DNA of 64,000 bases from Utricularia gibba (GCA_002189035.1 NEEC01000017.1:496001-560000); one strand, 5' to 3'; numbered from the stretch's first letter, positions 1-12,129 are shown. Program-made: numbers and translations. The notes: generated by a model from the sequence alone, not told the origin.

Positions 1-271
1 AATTCCATTCATTTCACAATGTGAGGGAGGCATGTTGGAGAAAAAGATTGACTCATGGAACAAAATCCAAAGATTAGATCATGTGCTGTGGAAATAAAGA
101 GTAGAATTGATTTTGATAATATCTTTCTAGAATGGTAGATTTATCTTCTTTGCTTATGGAAACAGAACAAGCAAAGAGTGTGAAGTTTTGACAATATCTT
201 ACCATATGATTTTGACAGAAGGTGGATCCATCCAATGCTCCTGTACGATTGAGGAGAATGGTAACACTCCA

Positions 272-1484
272 TTACGCACAGGGGACATGCTTGTTGAAGA
301 AGGTGAGGAGAAGGTTGTTGACTTGCAGAGGGAGTTGTTCTTGAGCGAAATGTGTTCCATGGGGAAGGAACTCGATTTCAAGATCAGGAACATATCTCTT
401 CACATCCCCATTTCTTATATACTCTTCAAGCCCTGCAAATTTCATGGCGTAGTCCTTCTCCCCAACTATCAGTAAACAGGGAACCTTCACCTTCACCTCA
501 TCAACACCATAATCCTCAAGCCATGCCCTGCAAAGATCGAAAACTGTTTTCACAGGGTCATCCTTGTTTTGGTTAACTTTGGTGGTCGTGTTCACCTGTA
601 GGGAACCTGTAGTGCTGTTTCGAAACCAGATTTTGTGTAGAGAGAAGCGTAGATATCGAGATCATGGTGTGTGAACCAGTGAGGGAGGGGGTTGCAGGAT
701 CCACTAAGTCCATAATTTCTTGATCCGCCGCCGCAACCGGAAGCTCGCTGCCGGAGAAGAGAATGTAGATGTTCCTTATCACTGTTTTCACATCAAAGCG
801 TGCGAAGTCCTTCTCAGCTCTCAATGGCTCCTGCAAGAAAGCAGCATTTAAATGGATGAATTTTCTGGTAGCGTGTTGTGATTATTGCGGAGATGGTTTT
901 TGAGGGGACTTGCTTGCCATCTCAACATGTAGAACCCACTGGGGAGATCATCTTTAGGGAACGCCGCTGGTCCGGCGAGCATGAACGGCACACCGATGGT
1001 GGCGACGGCCGCCAGTCGATTTGGATGGTGTAAAGCAAAATGATAAACAACTCTGGCTCCAAAGTCTTTACCAACCAGTAGAATCTGCATGATCCCCAAT
1101 TAGAAAACGCTATTTTGATTCTCGATTCAAACGACACCCAAAACCCTACCTTTTTGAGGTCGAGATTGTCGATTAAACACAGAAGATCGTCGACGAGATC
1201 CTGGAAGCTGGCTTTATGGGGCTCCGGCGGCTTCTCTGATAGGCCGTAGCCGCGTGCATCCGGTGTAATTGCACGGAACCCCGCGGCGGCGGCGGCCAGC
1301 ATCTGGTGCCGCCATGAGTACCATATCTCCGGGAAGCCATGAATGAAGAGCACCGGCGGGCCTGAAGATAACAATTAGAAATCTCGAAGGGATTTAACCG
1401 AAAAGTTTACAGACCTGATCCAATCTCTGCTACATGAATTTTCAGGCCTCTGACATCAATGAAACTATGCCGAATTTCGTCCAT
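272..1484 (-). CDS. Soluble epoxide hydrolase (alpha/beta hydrolase), four exons, two apparent frameshifts
   Basis: Plant soluble epoxide hydrolases open epoxides, such as those of fatty acids, to diols in the cytosol or peroxisome. Exons read on the minus strand are 1484-1415, 1361-1150, 1084-914 and 830-272. Seen: the start MDEIRHSFIDVRG, the oxyanion motif HGFPE, the nucleophile elbow GKDFGAR (Asp nucleophile), an acidic-residue segment GEKDYAMKF and the catalytic His in GTHFAQEQ. Intron 3 (831-913) begins GCAAGT, so it is a GC-AG intron. In exon 4 the frame changes after DLVDPATP (G run 687-691 on the plus strand) and again after LQVPYR (near 594-600). Each change is repaired by one added G/C. 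The protein is otherwise complete to the stop at 272. Sequence error is more likely than a dead gene, because conservation continues on both sides of each break. Confidence 0.88.
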
Positions 1485-1701
1485 TTTTGAAGAACAGGGT
1501 TGTATTGCATCAGAACCAGATATTTTAAAGGCCACAAAACATCTCGAAATCGATGATTAACAGTAAGTTCCACTGTAGTTAGTTAAATTCTCCGATCTGT
1601 CAGTACAAGAGTTTCGGTTTACAGAGACAATGGAAAGCAAGACAAAGAATCATGGCTGCTGTCTGAACGTTTTTTTGTTTGTATGATGAGCAGGGTGGAT
1701 G

Positions 1702-3529
1702 CTATTCTTTGAGTACAAAATGCTCAGCGTCCCCAAGCTCCAGTCCACTATCAGGCGACTGGTATCCACCCTGAAACAGCGACTCTATCTGCTCCAAAGA
1801 TTTCCCCTTTGTTTCGGGTACGAATTTGTAAGCAAACGCCACAGAGATTGCGGACAGAACAGAGAACACGAAGAATGTTCCACCAAAAGTGATGCTACGA
1901 GCAACCGAAAGGAACGACATTGCAATCAAGCCGCTGCAGATTCTATTGGCTACCGCTCCAAGAGCAGTTGCCTGTGCCCGGAGACGAAGAGGGAAGATTT
2001 CAGAGGTCAGAACCCAATAAATAGGGCCGATTCCGATCGAGAAGAAAGCCACGTTTGAGCAAATCGCCATGATGGTCATTGCGATTGCGGTGGATCCAGA
2101 GGAGAAAGTGAGGGTTGCAGATAAACAAAATAAGCAAACAGTCATTCCGATGGTGCTGACGTAAAGCAGAGGCTTTCTTCCAACTCTGTCTATAAGCACA
2201 ATGGCGACGAGTATGAATGCTGTTTTGGTAATTCCTACGGCCACCGTCGCAGCAAGAACCTTCGATTCTTTGGACATGCCGGCGGCTTGAAGGATTGCCG
2301 GGCTGTAATATACTGCCGCATCGATGCCGGTGATTTGCTGAAAGGATGAAATTCCAAGACCCACGATTAGCATTCGGCGAAGAGCAGGAGATGGGCGAAG
2401 AATCTCGCGCCACACTGCTTTTTCTTCGCCGGTGAGGCTCGCAGATATCTGTATTTCAGCTAGCCTCTCTTCGGCTTCAGATTCGGTATCATTGGTTTTA
2501 AGAAGAACAATTCGAGCTTCGTCAAAACGTTTCTGCATCACAAGCCACCTCGGTGATTCGGGTATCACAAAGAGGGCGAATCCGATGAACACGGCCGGAA
2601 GAATTCCAATGCCGAGCATGATTCGCCAGTTGATATGCGGCGGAAGGCCGGAGAAGGCATAATTGGAGACGTATCCTAAGAGAATTCCAATGTTTATGAA
2701 GATCTCCGGGAAAGTGGTCAATGAGCCTCTGGCGACGGTGGGAGAGATCTCGGCGATGTAAACGGGGGCGATTATGATACCGAATCCGATCCCGATACCG
2801 GCGGTGATTCTTCCGATCATAAGAAATTGAAAGGACCGCGCAAAAGTCATGATGGCAACGCCGCCCTGAAACACGATCGCTGCCAAACCCATGGTCCATT
2901 TCCGACCAATGGCGTCCGATGTTCTCCCTCCGACTAAAGACCCTACAAGCGAAACGACGCTCAGAATTCCGACGAAAATTTCCAGCTGCACCTCCGTTGG
3001 ATTCAAATCTTGTTTGATAAATAAGATTGCTCCGCTCATAACTCCAACGTCTGCAGAGAATCGAATTCAACACCAATATGCATGAAGCAATTAGAAAACA
3101 AAATCAAGACACGAGAATTTTAGCTAGAAATGGAGCAGAAATACTGAACAGAGGTTGACTTTTTACACCACTCAGAACACAACTATATGGATCAAAGAAG
3201 ACGGAGAAGAGCCCTTCCTCACCATATCCGAGGAGAATATTGTTGAGAGAAGCCAACACCGAACAAGCAAACACGTATCTCCTTGTACGGCTGCTCCGTT
3301 TGCGAGCTAAAGCCTCAACATTCTCATTCAAAGCATCCTCATTTCTCAGAGAATCCATCTGTATGTACTTTTTACTCATACCCAGAGATAAACCCATCTG
3401 TTTTTCTCGGAAATCTGCCACACCCATCTCGCCAAGACCACGATCCCTTGATCCAGTACCCAGAGAAGAATCTTGAAAAATATCCCGGAGTTCAGCGTGA
3501 GATCTGAAAGGCGCTATTCTGGGTTCCAC
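1702..3529 (-). CDS. PLT4: Polyol/monosaccharide transporter of the PLT4 type (MFS sugar porter)
   Basis: This is a proton-coupled sugar or polyol carrier of the major facilitator superfamily, in the plasma membrane or another membrane. Two exons: 3529-3223 and 3050-1702, joined as LLGY|DVGVMSG. Signature motifs are GGRTSDAIGRKW after TM2, PESPRWL, QQITGID, DRVGRKP and the C-terminal PETKGKSLEQIE, with twelve hydrophobic segments. The tail LELGDAEHFV matches my memory of Arabidopsis polyol transporter 4 (At2g20780). Exon 1 has two candidate starts, 3529 and 3427 (MGVADFREKQ). The longer one adds 34 residues without family support. The 5' end faces STA1 across about 260 bp. No frame break is seen. 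The substrate cannot be read from the sequence. Confidence 0.93.
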
Positions 3530-3788
3530 AGGCGGAGAAATGTCTTAGTCTTCGGTTTCTAATTTCGTCTGTCGCCGTCCACGCGACGTCGACGACTTCT
3601 GAGAAAATGGCCATTGGTCAGCCATACAGCCATTTTGCGGTCGGATCAGGTTTCAGCGAGTCTCACCTAAAGTGGGCCGTAAGAATTAATGGGCTTTAAA
3701 AATCGGCCCATTAAAAAAATAAAACACATATATTCTGGAAGAAAGAAATCGTCGTGTGAGTTCTCTTTGACTCTCCGATCGGACAGCA
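3530..3788. promoter_or_regulatory. Short bidirectional promoter between the PLT4-like gene and STA1, with site II motifs
   Basis: Only about 260 bp separates the two start codons. Between roughly 3671 and 3716 there are three TGGGCY/GGCCCA-type motifs: GTGGGCCG, AATGGGCTT and CGGCCCATT. Such site II elements are common in promoters of plant translation, ribosome and splicing genes, which suits STA1. No clear TATA box is seen on the STA1 side. Confidence 0.55.
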
Positions 3789-6700
3789 ATGGTGTTCATC
3801 AATTCACCGTCGAAGAATAAAACCCTAGTTCTGAATCTGAATCCTGCAACGACTACTCTGCTCTCTCTCGGCCTCCATATCGAGCGGAATCATCTGGTGC
3901 CCTTATCGCAACAGCGTCTCTATTTGGCGGCGCGGTTGATATCCGTTCCGGGAAACGGTGCCCTAACGCTTGCTGATCTTGGGATTTCACATAGCTCAAC
4001 CTTGAAATTGCACGTCCCTCTCCTCGGTGGGATGCAGGCGCCTGTGGCTCCGAAGAACAGGTTAGATTTTCTAAGCACAAAGCCTCCGCCTAATTATGTA
4101 GCTGGGTTGGGCCGTGGAGCCACAGGTTTTACTACGCGTTCGGATATTGGTCCTGCCCGAGCAGCACCTGATTTACCAGATAGGTCTGCTGCTGCTATTG
4201 GCGCTGGTGCGGCGGCAGGAGTTGGTCGCGGGCGTGGTAAGGGTGCTGGGGAAGAGGATGATGAAGATGATAATGAAGAGAAGGGGTACGATGAGAACCA
4301 GAAGTTTGATGAATTTGAGGGGAATGATGCGGGGTTGTTTGCATCGGCGGAGTATGATGAGGAGGACAAGGATGCCGATGAGGTTTGGGAGGCAATTGAT
4401 AAGAGAATGGATTCTCGTAGGAAAGATAGGAGGGAGGCGAGGTTGAAGGAAGAGATTGAGAAGTATCGAGCATCAAACCCTAAAATCACTGAGCAATTCG
4501 CGGACTTGAAGAGAAAATTGTATACTTTATCGGCTGAAGAGTGGGATAATATACCTGAGATTGGAGATTACTCACTGAGGAATAAGAAGAAAAGGTTTGA
4601 GAGTTTTGTTCCTGTTCCTGATACTCTTCTGGAGAAAGCTAGGCAAGAAAAGGAACATGTGAGTGCCCTAGATCCAAAGAGCAGAGCGGCTGGTGGTACT
4701 GAAACCCCTTGGGCACAAACCCCAGTTACTGATTTGACTGCTGTAGGTGAAGGGAGAGGAACTGTGTTGTCTTTGAAGCTGGATAGACTATCCGACTCCG
4801 TTTCAGGACTTACTGTCGTGGATCCAAAAGGTTATTTGACTGATTTGAAGAGTATGAAGATTACAAGTGATGCGGAGGTTTCTGATATAAACAAGGCTAG
4901 GCTTTTGTTGAAGTCTGTCACACAGACTAATCCAAAACATCCACATGGTTGGATAGCAGCTGCAAGGTTAGAGGAGGTGGCGGGTAAGCTTCAAGCTGCG
5001 CAGCAATTGATTAGGAAAGGCTGTGAAGAATGCCCAAAAAGTGAGGATGTTTGGTTAGAGGCTTGTCGTTTGGCTTCACATGCTGACGCGAAGGCAGTGA
5101 TTGCTAGAGGTGTTAAAGCGATTCCAAATTCAGTGAAGTTGTGGATGCAAGCCGCAAAACTTGAGCAGGATGATGTGAACCGAAGCAGAGTGTTGAGGAA
5201 AGGCCTTGAGAACATTCCTGACTCAGTAAGGCTCTGGAAGGCTGTTGTCGAGCTTGCTAATGAAGAAGATGCGAGAGTTCTGCTACAAAGAGCAGTTGAG
5301 TGCTGCCCATTGCACGTTGAGTTGTGGTTGGCTCTTGCAAGACTGGAAACTTACGAAAATGCCAAGAAAGTGTTGAATAAAGCTAGGGAGAAGCTTTCAA
5401 AAGAGCCTGCAATATGGATTACGGGTGCAAAGTTAGAAGAAGCGAATGGGAACACTGTTATGGTTGGAAAGATTATTGAGAGGGGTATCCGAGCTTTACA
5501 AAGGGAAGGCGTTGAAATCGATAGGGAAATGTGGATGAAAGAGGCGGAAGCTGCTGAAAGAGCTGGTTCCGTTGCAACGTGTCAGGCTATTATTCATAAT
5601 ACCATTGAGATTGGGGTGGAGGAAGAAGACAGGAAAAGGACATGGGTTGCTGATGCAGAAGAGTGCAAAAAGAGAGGTTCCATTGAGACAGCAAGGGCTA
5701 TCTATGCTCATGCTCTCACGGTATTTCTCACCAAGAAAAGCATATGGCTTAAAGCAGCTCAACTTGAAAAGAGTCATGGTACTCGTGAGTCTCTAGATAG
5801 TCTGCTGCGTAAGGCAGTCACCTACATACCAACTGCTGAAGTTCTCTGGTTAATGGGTGCCAAGGAGAAGTGGCTTGCTGGTGATGTACCGGCTGCTAGG
5901 GCGATCCTGCAGGAAGCATACGCAGCAATCCCTAATTCCGAAGAAATATGGCTTGCAGCATTCAAGCTTGAGTTTGAGAATCATGAACCTGAAAGAGCAA
6001 GGATGCTTCTTGCAAAGGCACGAGAAAGGGGAGGAACAGAGAGAGTTTGGATGAAATCCGCAATTGTTGAGAGAGAACTGGGAAACAATGCTGAGGAAAG
6101 GAGGTTGCTGGACGAAGGACTGAAACTATACCCATCATTCTTCAAGCTATGGTTGATGTTGGGTCAGCTAGAAGAGCGACTTGGAAATCTAGAGAAGGCA
6201 AAAGAAACATACGAGTTGGGATTAAAGCACTGCCCCAATTGCATTCCCCTGTGGCTGTCAGTCGCTCACCTGGACGAAAAAGTCAATGGGATCAGTAAAG
6301 CTCGAGCTGTTCTGACCATGGCAAGAAAAAGAAATCCTCAGAACCCCGAGCTGTGGCTCGCTGCAGTTCGTGCGGAGTCACGGCATGGGTTCAAGAAGGA
6401 AGCTGAGATACTGATGGCAAAGGCACTGCAAGAGTGTCCAACTAGTGGCATTCTTTGGGCTGCCTCTGTGGAGATGGCTCCTCGGCCACAGCACAGAACC
6501 AAGAGCAGAGATGCGTACAAAAGATGTGGAGATGATCCCCATGTCCTGACTGCTGTGGGGAAGATCTTTTGGCACGAGCGGAAGGTTGATAAAGCAAGAT
6601 CTTGGTTCAACAGGGCCGTGACACTAGCTCCGGATATTGGAGACTTCTGGGCAGTGTACTACAAATTTGAACTTCAACATGGCTCAGAGGAGAGTCAGAA

Positions 6701-6866
6701 GGACGTGTTGAACAGATGCGTAGCTGCCGAGCCGAAGCACGGGGAGAAGTGGCAGGCCGTATCCAAAGCCGTGGAAAACTCGCATCAGCCAACGGAATTT
6801 ATACTGAAGAAGGTGGTGGTTGCCTTGGGGAAGGAAGAACAGGCTGCTGAGAACGGCAAATTATGA
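3789..6866 (+). CDS. STA1: Pre-mRNA splicing factor STABILIZED1 (PRP6-like), single exon
   Basis: STA1 is the plant U5 snRNP-associated PRP6 protein, needed for tri-snRNP assembly and for splicing and mRNA stability under cold and heat stress. The ORF is 1025 codons and intronless, matching the length and single-exon state I recall for the Arabidopsis gene (At4g03430). Order: an N-terminal ubiquitin-like region (residues ~1-80, [16 protein letters not shown]), a PRP1 N-terminal domain with [18 protein letters not shown], an acidic stretch around residue 150, then about twenty HAT/TPR-type repeats from ~370 to 1000 with the W-x-x-A/G pattern (for example [19 protein letters not shown]). The coding frame is intact. 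A rearranged fragment of this gene lies at 28141-28420. Confidence 0.97.
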   Translation: MVFINSPSKNKTLVLNLNPATTTLLSLGLHIERNHLVPLSQQRLYLAARLISVPGNGALTLADLGISHSSTLKLHVPLLGGMQAPVAPKNRLDFLSTKPPPNYVAGLGRGATGFTTRSDIGPARAAPDLPDRSAAAIGAGAAAGVGRGRGKGAGEEDDEDDNEEKGYDENQKFDEFEGNDAGLFASAEYDEEDKDADEVWEAIDKRMDSRRKDRREARLKEEIEKYRASNPKITEQFADLKRKLYTLSAEEWDNIPEIGDYSLRNKKKRFESFVPVPDTLLEKARQEKEHVSALDPKSRAAGGTETPWAQTPVTDLTAVGEGRGTVLSLKLDRLSDSVSGLTVVDPKGYLTDLKSMKITSDAEVSDINKARLLLKSVTQTNPKHPHGWIAAARLEEVAGKLQAAQQLIRKGCEECPKSEDVWLEACRLASHADAKAVIARGVKAIPNSVKLWMQAAKLEQDDVNRSRVLRKGLENIPDSVRLWKAVVELANEEDARVLLQRAVECCPLHVELWLALARLETYENAKKVLNKAREKLSKEPAIWITGAKLEEANGNTVMVGKIIERGIRALQREGVEIDREMWMKEAEAAERAGSVATCQAIIHNTIEIGVEEEDRKRTWVADAEECKKRGSIETARAIYAHALTVFLTKKSIWLKAAQLEKSHGTRESLDSLLRKAVTYIPTAEVLWLMGAKEKWLAGDVPAARAILQEAYAAIPNSEEIWLAAFKLEFENHEPERARMLLAKARERGGTERVWMKSAIVERELGNNAEERRLLDEGLKLYPSFFKLWLMLGQLEERLGNLEKAKETYELGLKHCPNCIPLWLSVAHLDEKVNGISKARAVLTMARKRNPQNPELWLAAVRAESRHGFKKEAEILMAKALQECPTSGILWAASVEMAPRPQHRTKSRDAYKRCGDDPHVLTAVGKIFWHERKVDKARSWFNRAVTLAPDIGDFWAVYYKFELQHGSEESQKDVLNRCVAAEPKHGEKWQAVSKAVENSHQPTEFILKKVVVALGKEEQAAENGKL

Positions 6867-7660
6867 TACCCAACGAGCCTCCATTCCGTCAATCTGTACT
6901 GTTCTCTTGGGCTATGGCATTTTGAGCCTTCATTCATATCTACCCAATCCACGATACAGCATCAGGTGTCTGAAGCAAAAACACACAACAACGGATCAAC
7001 CAGATAAAGTAACGTTTGTGCGCTGGTGTTATGAATTTGCGGATGAAAATCACACTATACCACTTTATCTTGAAGATGTGTTTGTTTCTATTCAAGCTTC
7101 AAAAAAATGGTTCTATTTCACTGTTTTTTGAAGCAAGTTCTCACATTTCAGAAGACGTCTTCATCCGCATTGGTGAAACACCAGATTTACAGATAAGGGG
7201 CCAGTTTGTTGATCTCATTTGGTGGAGAGTTTTGGATCCAACGTCGGCGGCTGCTCCATTGTTTTCGTCGTCCATTTTGTCCGATCGTCTCTCGGGGCAG
7301 AATATCTGACTCAGTATCCCGATGAACTCATCGGAGTCAGCGTTATTGATGGGATTGTTTGTTTTAATTATGAGAATGATCCATTCACAATCCACTGGCT
7401 AAGCAGTGTGTGATCGATTCAAGCATCTCCATCCGCAGATCTGTGAAGAAAAAATGGCAGATCCGAGGGACGGGAATAGGTGTGCTGCTGTGGCATGCAG
7501 ATGACTTGAAAAATATGCAGTCTTCTGCAGGCAACAGGCTGCTGCTGATGATTAGACTACATTGGGTGCCAATAACTGCTAGCAGTGTTTTCTGATGATA
7601 CGAACCGGAAAACCTGAGGCTGGGATCCTGAGCTTGTGGAAGACGACGACTGGGTGCTTA
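6867..7660. other. Convergent 3' ends of STA1 and the ERF gene
   Basis: This holds the presumed 3' UTR of STA1 and, from the right, that of the ERF gene. Short ORFs here have no recognisable domain. I see no other gene. Confidence 0.4.
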
Positions 7661-8703
7661 CTAAGGATCAAAGTCGTCATCTTGGTTTCTGAAATGGGGG
7701 AGGAGATTTGGAGGGAGGATAAGATTGTTGTTGGCATCCAAATCGTCCCAAACCGGGCTTTCGGGGCCCCAGAAACTTGGAAAAGATCCGAACCACATGT
7801 CCGCCATGTCAGCCCAGGGAAAGTCAGATGGCGGCGGCGTGTCGGAGGAATCCACCGTGTCAGCGTGATTCATGATGTCGATGGGCTCCGGTGGGGGGTA
7901 TTCTTCGGGGATTTCAGATGGCGGATGTTGCTCTTCGTCGTAGATTGTTGGGTAGATGGCTTCCGGGATGGGGGTGGTGGCGGAGGAGGATGAGGAGGCG
8001 AGAACTGCATTTTCCGGTGGTAGGGGTTGTTCTTGTTGTTGATCTTTTTTACCCAGGAAGCGCTCGGGAAAATTGAGCTTCGCATTTTCCCCTCTGAGCT
8101 TGAAAGCTTCGCGATCGTAAGCCATGGCTGCGTCCTCCGCGGTGTCGAATGTGCCAAGCCAGAGACGTGTCCGATTCTTGGGTAAACGTATCTCGGCTAC
8201 CCATTTCCCCCAGTGACGCTGCCGTACCCCGCGGTACAATTTCGTCGCAGAGAGCGGCGGCCGGAGCAACGGTCTCCCGTTTTGTCCCAAATGACTGATC
8301 ACCGAATCACTCCCCGTGGGCTAAGATTCAGAGCATCGCTCCAGTACCGCAACAGCTGCTGCGGTTGAGGATACTGCTGCTGTTGAAACTGCGCCGCCTC
8401 CGCGGCAAAGAACGGAGGGAAGGCAAAATTCTCCCCAGAACCAAACGATATCATCTGCGGCGGCGGAGTCGGAGGCGGGAACCCCGGCGAGCAGTCTATA
8501 GCAAACGGAAAAGTGAATCCAGATGCAGAGGAAGGTGCATCGAAAGCGGGAAACGTCTCCAGGCCTCTGATGGTCTTCTTGCTGGGACGATCAGGCAAAT
8601 GATACACAGGACTCCATTGATGATGAGCTAGAACCCTCTGCTGATCTTCCTTCTCCCCACAGACTTTCTTGGATTTGCCCTTCTCCCTGCTGCCGGAATC
8701 CAT
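7661..8703 (-). CDS. AP2/ERF transcription factor, DREB A-6 type (ERF053/RAP2.4-like), one apparent frameshift
   Basis: Nuclear DNA-binding activator of the abiotic-stress AP2/ERF class. The single AP2 domain reads [19 protein letters not shown], then [16 protein letters not shown] and [13 protein letters not shown]. Upstream are the A-6 features [18 protein letters not shown], a Gln-rich patch and [13 protein letters not shown]. Downstream is an acidic, Pro-rich activation-type tail ending NQDDDFDP. The start [10 protein letters not shown] at 8703 is chosen because a TATAAAA box lies at 8784-8790, so the ATG at 8796 would be upstream of transcription. The frame changes at 8299-8304, between SPRGVIR and [10 protein letters not shown]. 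One extra G in the GG there restores a single ORF of about 347 codons. Members of this group are usually intronless, as here. Confidence 0.9.
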
Positions 8704-8783
8704 GGAGGTACTCAACTCGATCAAACCCCAATCCCAGAGCTCGGAACCAGAAACGCAGTGACCTTGGGATGAAGTGGAGCTCC

Positions 8784-8790
8784 TTTTATA
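8784..8790 (-). promoter_or_regulatory. TATA box of the ERF gene
   Basis: TATAAAA on the minus strand, about 80 bases upstream of the chosen ATG at 8703. Its position decides the start codon against the upstream ATG at 8796. Confidence 0.6.
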
Positions 8791-10280
8791 CGGCACCGTC
8801 GTTGCAGAAAAATCGCAAATTCGTGGCCGGCCCCGGAACTTGGTGGCAGGTTTTACAGGGTTTTTATTTTTTCCTCGCTTCTACTCCAATTCTTCGCCTT
8901 TTTCCAAGTCTTCAAATTCAATATTTGATTTATAAACACATTAAAAATATTTTAAATAAATCCGAAATTACACAATTTTTTTTAATTTCATGTACGTGGA
9001 TTTATTTAAAACTATACATCTCATTTACTTCATTTAAAACCATTTAATCCCATCTATAATCCTAATAACCAAATACTAAAAAAATAATAAAAATAACCAC
9101 AAAAATTAGAAATATAAATAAAAATTATCTGAATATCATAATAGGCTATTCCTCCATGCTACAAAATCGATGTACTTGAGAGAGGCATGTGACTGTGCTT
9201 GTCGTATTAGAAATAAATAAAAAATTTATGATTAGGGCATGATGTAACAATTAATGGACATAAAATCATAAAGTATGGGGTACGCCAATGAGAAGGCAAC
9301 ACGTCGCCCACGTGTTTAATCTTAAAATAAGGTTAGCCGTCCCGTGGGATAAATGTCAACGGGTGGCTGTCTGGTCAATGCCTTTACTCTAGTGGGCTCT
9401 CCCTACGCACATGTCCCCCCCCTCCCCCTAGGTCAATCTTGTTAATATTAGCAAGTGTTCCGTACAACCCCCCCCCCCCCCCCCTCTCTTATTTCTTATT
9501 CTTTGACATAATCTATTAGAACAAAACATAATAATCATATATCGGGAAATGAAATTGAAATTAAAATAGTTAAAGATATAAATAATTGCATATTGTTAAT
9601 AATTGATTTGATTTAATTTTTTTAATGTAATTTACATTTATTCTATACTTAAGTTTCACTATACTCATTCGATATCATAAGATTATTTAATATGAATGAA
9701 TCAAAAAATGAATTGACTCGTATCGAATTTTATGGGCCAGAATCCACCCATCACCCATTGTGAAAACTCGAATTTGACTGAAGAACAATCTAGCCTTCGA
9801 GTCAAGGGGATTCAATTTGGTTAATGTATCTAATTCTGCATATGTTTAAATATAAAAGAAACACTATATTTTATACCAAATAGTTTTTTAGAAATGAAGT
9901 GGGTGTGCAGTTAAGGTAATAGTTGTATAATGGTGTGGAACTTTCGGTGGTGAAGTCAACCAACACAAACAAACGGTCTGTGGAAGTCGGTTGAGGGTGG
10001 GCGATAAGGGCTGAGCTGGAAATTCATTTTTTTTATAATTTTCAATAAGGATCAATAAACATAAAATATTTGATGGGGGGCTGGGAATTTTGACCCCCTA
10101 TAGTGTGTTGCCAGGTGGCACCGGCCACGTGTCGCCTCGTCATTCTTTGTTTGGAGCTTATTTTAAAGAACTAAATTTTATTGTATAATTTAAATTATGC
10201 GATAAAATTGGGAGTCTGATATTTCAATAAATAAAATATTATTTTTAATAGACTAAATGAAAATATTAGCAATAAATCAA
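8791..10280 (-). promoter_or_regulatory. Upstream region of the ERF gene with two ABRE/G-box cores
   Basis: AT-rich, no coding potential. CACGTG cores occur at 9309-9314 (GCCCACGTGTTT) and 10126-10131 (GGCCACGTGTCG). The second is an ABRE-type ACGTGTC context. Such sites are bound by bZIP/ABF factors and would fit ABA or drought control of a DREB A-6 gene. Distance (0.6 and 1.4 kb) makes the second site less certain. Confidence 0.4.
9468..9484 (+). repeat. C homopolymer, 17 bases
   Basis: Seventeen uninterrupted C residues in the ERF upstream region, next to other C-rich runs (9415-9428). The true length is doubtful given the G/C-run errors seen elsewhere in this window. Confidence 0.9.
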
Positions 10281-10598
10281 TTACATATATGTCTGCCCTA
10301 ATTTATTTCCCTTGAGGGTGAAATGTGACTCCACCCGAATGGCAGATGGCTTATGGCAACACAACCTCCGCAAGCCGCCGTTGGCCACCGCAGTGCACGT
10401 CATCGCCGCCGATTTGACACGGCGGAGGAGCCTCTCTATCTTCCCACAGGGAGGGGCGCATTCCAGACTGTACGTCTTGAGAAAGAGACGCCTCCTTTTT
10501 GACCTCTCAAAGCGGTTAGTGGGTGAATACAAGATGTCGCATAGATTCGTCGTCGTGGTCGGAGTTCCCCGGCCGAAGTGGCTGCCGCTGGTCGTCAT
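10281..10598 (-). CDS. Candidate small basic protein, unrecognised
   Basis: A 105-codon ORF in a GC-rich island (10310-10640) inside very AT-rich DNA. The product is basic and Cys-containing (RSKRRRLFLKTYSLECAPP, then LLRRVKSAAMTC and LRRLCCHKPSAIRVESHF), with no signal peptide or known domain that I recognise. A TATAAATAT-like stretch lies upstream on the minus strand near 10765-10775. The opposite strand also has an ORF over the same island, so direction is unsure. It may be a real intronless gene, a fragment, or chance. Confidence 0.35.
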   Translation of the reverse strand: MTTSGSHFGRGTPTTTTNLCDILYSPTNRFERSKRRRLFLKTYSLECAPPCGKIERLLRRVKSAAMTCTAVANGGLRRLCCHKPSAIRVESHFTLKGNKLGQTYM

Positions 10599-10815
10599 CT
10601 CTCAGGCGCCGCCGTGGATGTACAGAGTATGTCGCCGATGGTGCGAATCACAAGTATATGTAGCTTCTGGGAGGACAGCTTATGTTGACTTTTCAAATAG
10701 GAAGACCGCGAGTCCATCCACTCCGCTTGAAATTGAATTATCTATTCAATTTCGATGTTCTATATTTTATATTTATATTTATTCTCAACGTGATTTTTTC
10801 AATTACGTTTTGTGA

Positions 10816-11099
10816 AGGATGATTTTTTTTAGTAATTTAAATGTGTTTCTTGATGTCTTATCTATATCTTAATTAGGAGAACTTAAATAAATCACATTTT
10901 AATATATTTTTTCTTTTCTAACTAAATAATGATTTTTGGTATAAACCATCATTGAATTTAAAAAACCTTTTTAATAAAAAAATCAGGAGTAAAATTTTTA
11001 AAAAATATAGTAGTATCTCGATTTCTATTTTTTTGGGATAAAAGTAGTTTATATTTAATAAAATTGTTTTTGGAAAATTTTGGTCGATAGTTCGAATGC
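10816..11099. other. AT-rich intergenic DNA
   Basis: No gene or RNA signal is seen between the small ORF and the AT-rich repeat element. Confidence 0.4.
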
Positions 11100-12070
11100 C
11101 TATCCGACGCCGTTTCGATCTATTGTAAGTGGAATCGTGGGAGGCCTTTTTATCAAAAAGCCTATGTCAGTAAATATTTTTAATGAAATGCCTGTTAATT
11201 TTTTATAATTATTAAAATACCTGTACTTGACCACATTGTTACTAAAATACCTGTGGTTTTTTTTACATAAATTCATTATTATTAAAATAATTGAAGTTTT
11301 TTTACATTGAATTATTTTTACCAATAAATAAACTTTTATTTCAAATAAAAATATATTTAAATTTCATAAATTTATACAAATCATAAAATCATTGACTAAA
11401 CCAATCACACTACATGAGATTTGACCCAGTAACGAAAGATTCACAATGAACGCCACCTCATCTCTACTGTTACAAGGCACGCCATTATCATCCATCCCAC
11501 ATCATACTCAATGATTTAATGATTTTTATATCATTTTGTAATTAGATATTAGGAAAAGAAAAATAATCATGTATTAAACTCAAACAAGTTAAAAAAAAAA
11601 CATTCTGATTTTTTTTACATTAATGAGTTAATAAAAAATTGAAATAAAATTATATTGAATTTCTGTAATAATTAGAAATTACACTTCATTACATAAATTG
11701 ATTTATTTTATTTTCCAATCTCACTATTAATTAAACTTAAAAAATGAAATAATACAATGTAAACATAATCATTCAATGGTAATTTTTATTTATAATGAAA
11801 AATAAGATGAAATTTTATTTAATTGATATAATTAAAAACATGACTTGAATATTTCACGATAAAATAGGTATTAAAACAATAATTCCAACAAAACGCAAAA
11901 ATAAGAGAGATGCATTTTAATAAAATATAAATAAAATACATATTAGAACAAAACAGATATTTTTAAAATAAAAAATAAAGCCACAGGCATTTTGATGAAG
12001 AAAAAAAAGTCACAGGCATTTAAGTAAAAATAAGATCTGACACAGGTAAATTACTAAATTCCTGGCATAC
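11100..12070. repeat. AT-rich element with subterminal inverted AATGCCTGT/AAATACCTGT units (copy A)
   Basis: About 0.9 kb of AT-rich DNA. The left end carries several units of the type AATGCCTGTTA, AAATACCTGTACTTGACC and AAATACCTGTGG (11190-11255). The right end carries the inverted form, CACAGGCATTTT and CACAGGCATTTAAG (11982-12023). A related element with the same kind of units lies at 46110-46835. No transposase is visible, so this looks like a non-autonomous element. The family is not identified and the borders are approximate. Confidence 0.5.
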
Positions 12071-12129
12071 ATTCGAAGGCTGGCTTTTGAAGTCCAAGCA
12101 TTCCGCCGTTTTCCTATCGGAGGATCCGC

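Noticed and set aside
1-271. Extra exon of a gene at the left edge
   Set aside because: The stop of the epoxide hydrolase is at 272; the remaining bases look like its 3' UTR and no other coding signal is seen.
272-1484. Epoxide hydrolase as a pseudogene
   Set aside because: Two frame breaks exist, but splice sites and catalytic residues are intact and both breaks match the window-wide G/C error pattern, so it is kept as a gene.
4094-4489. Minus-strand ORFs of 93-131 codons inside STA1
   Set aside because: Antisense shadows of the acidic, GAT/GAG-rich part of STA1.
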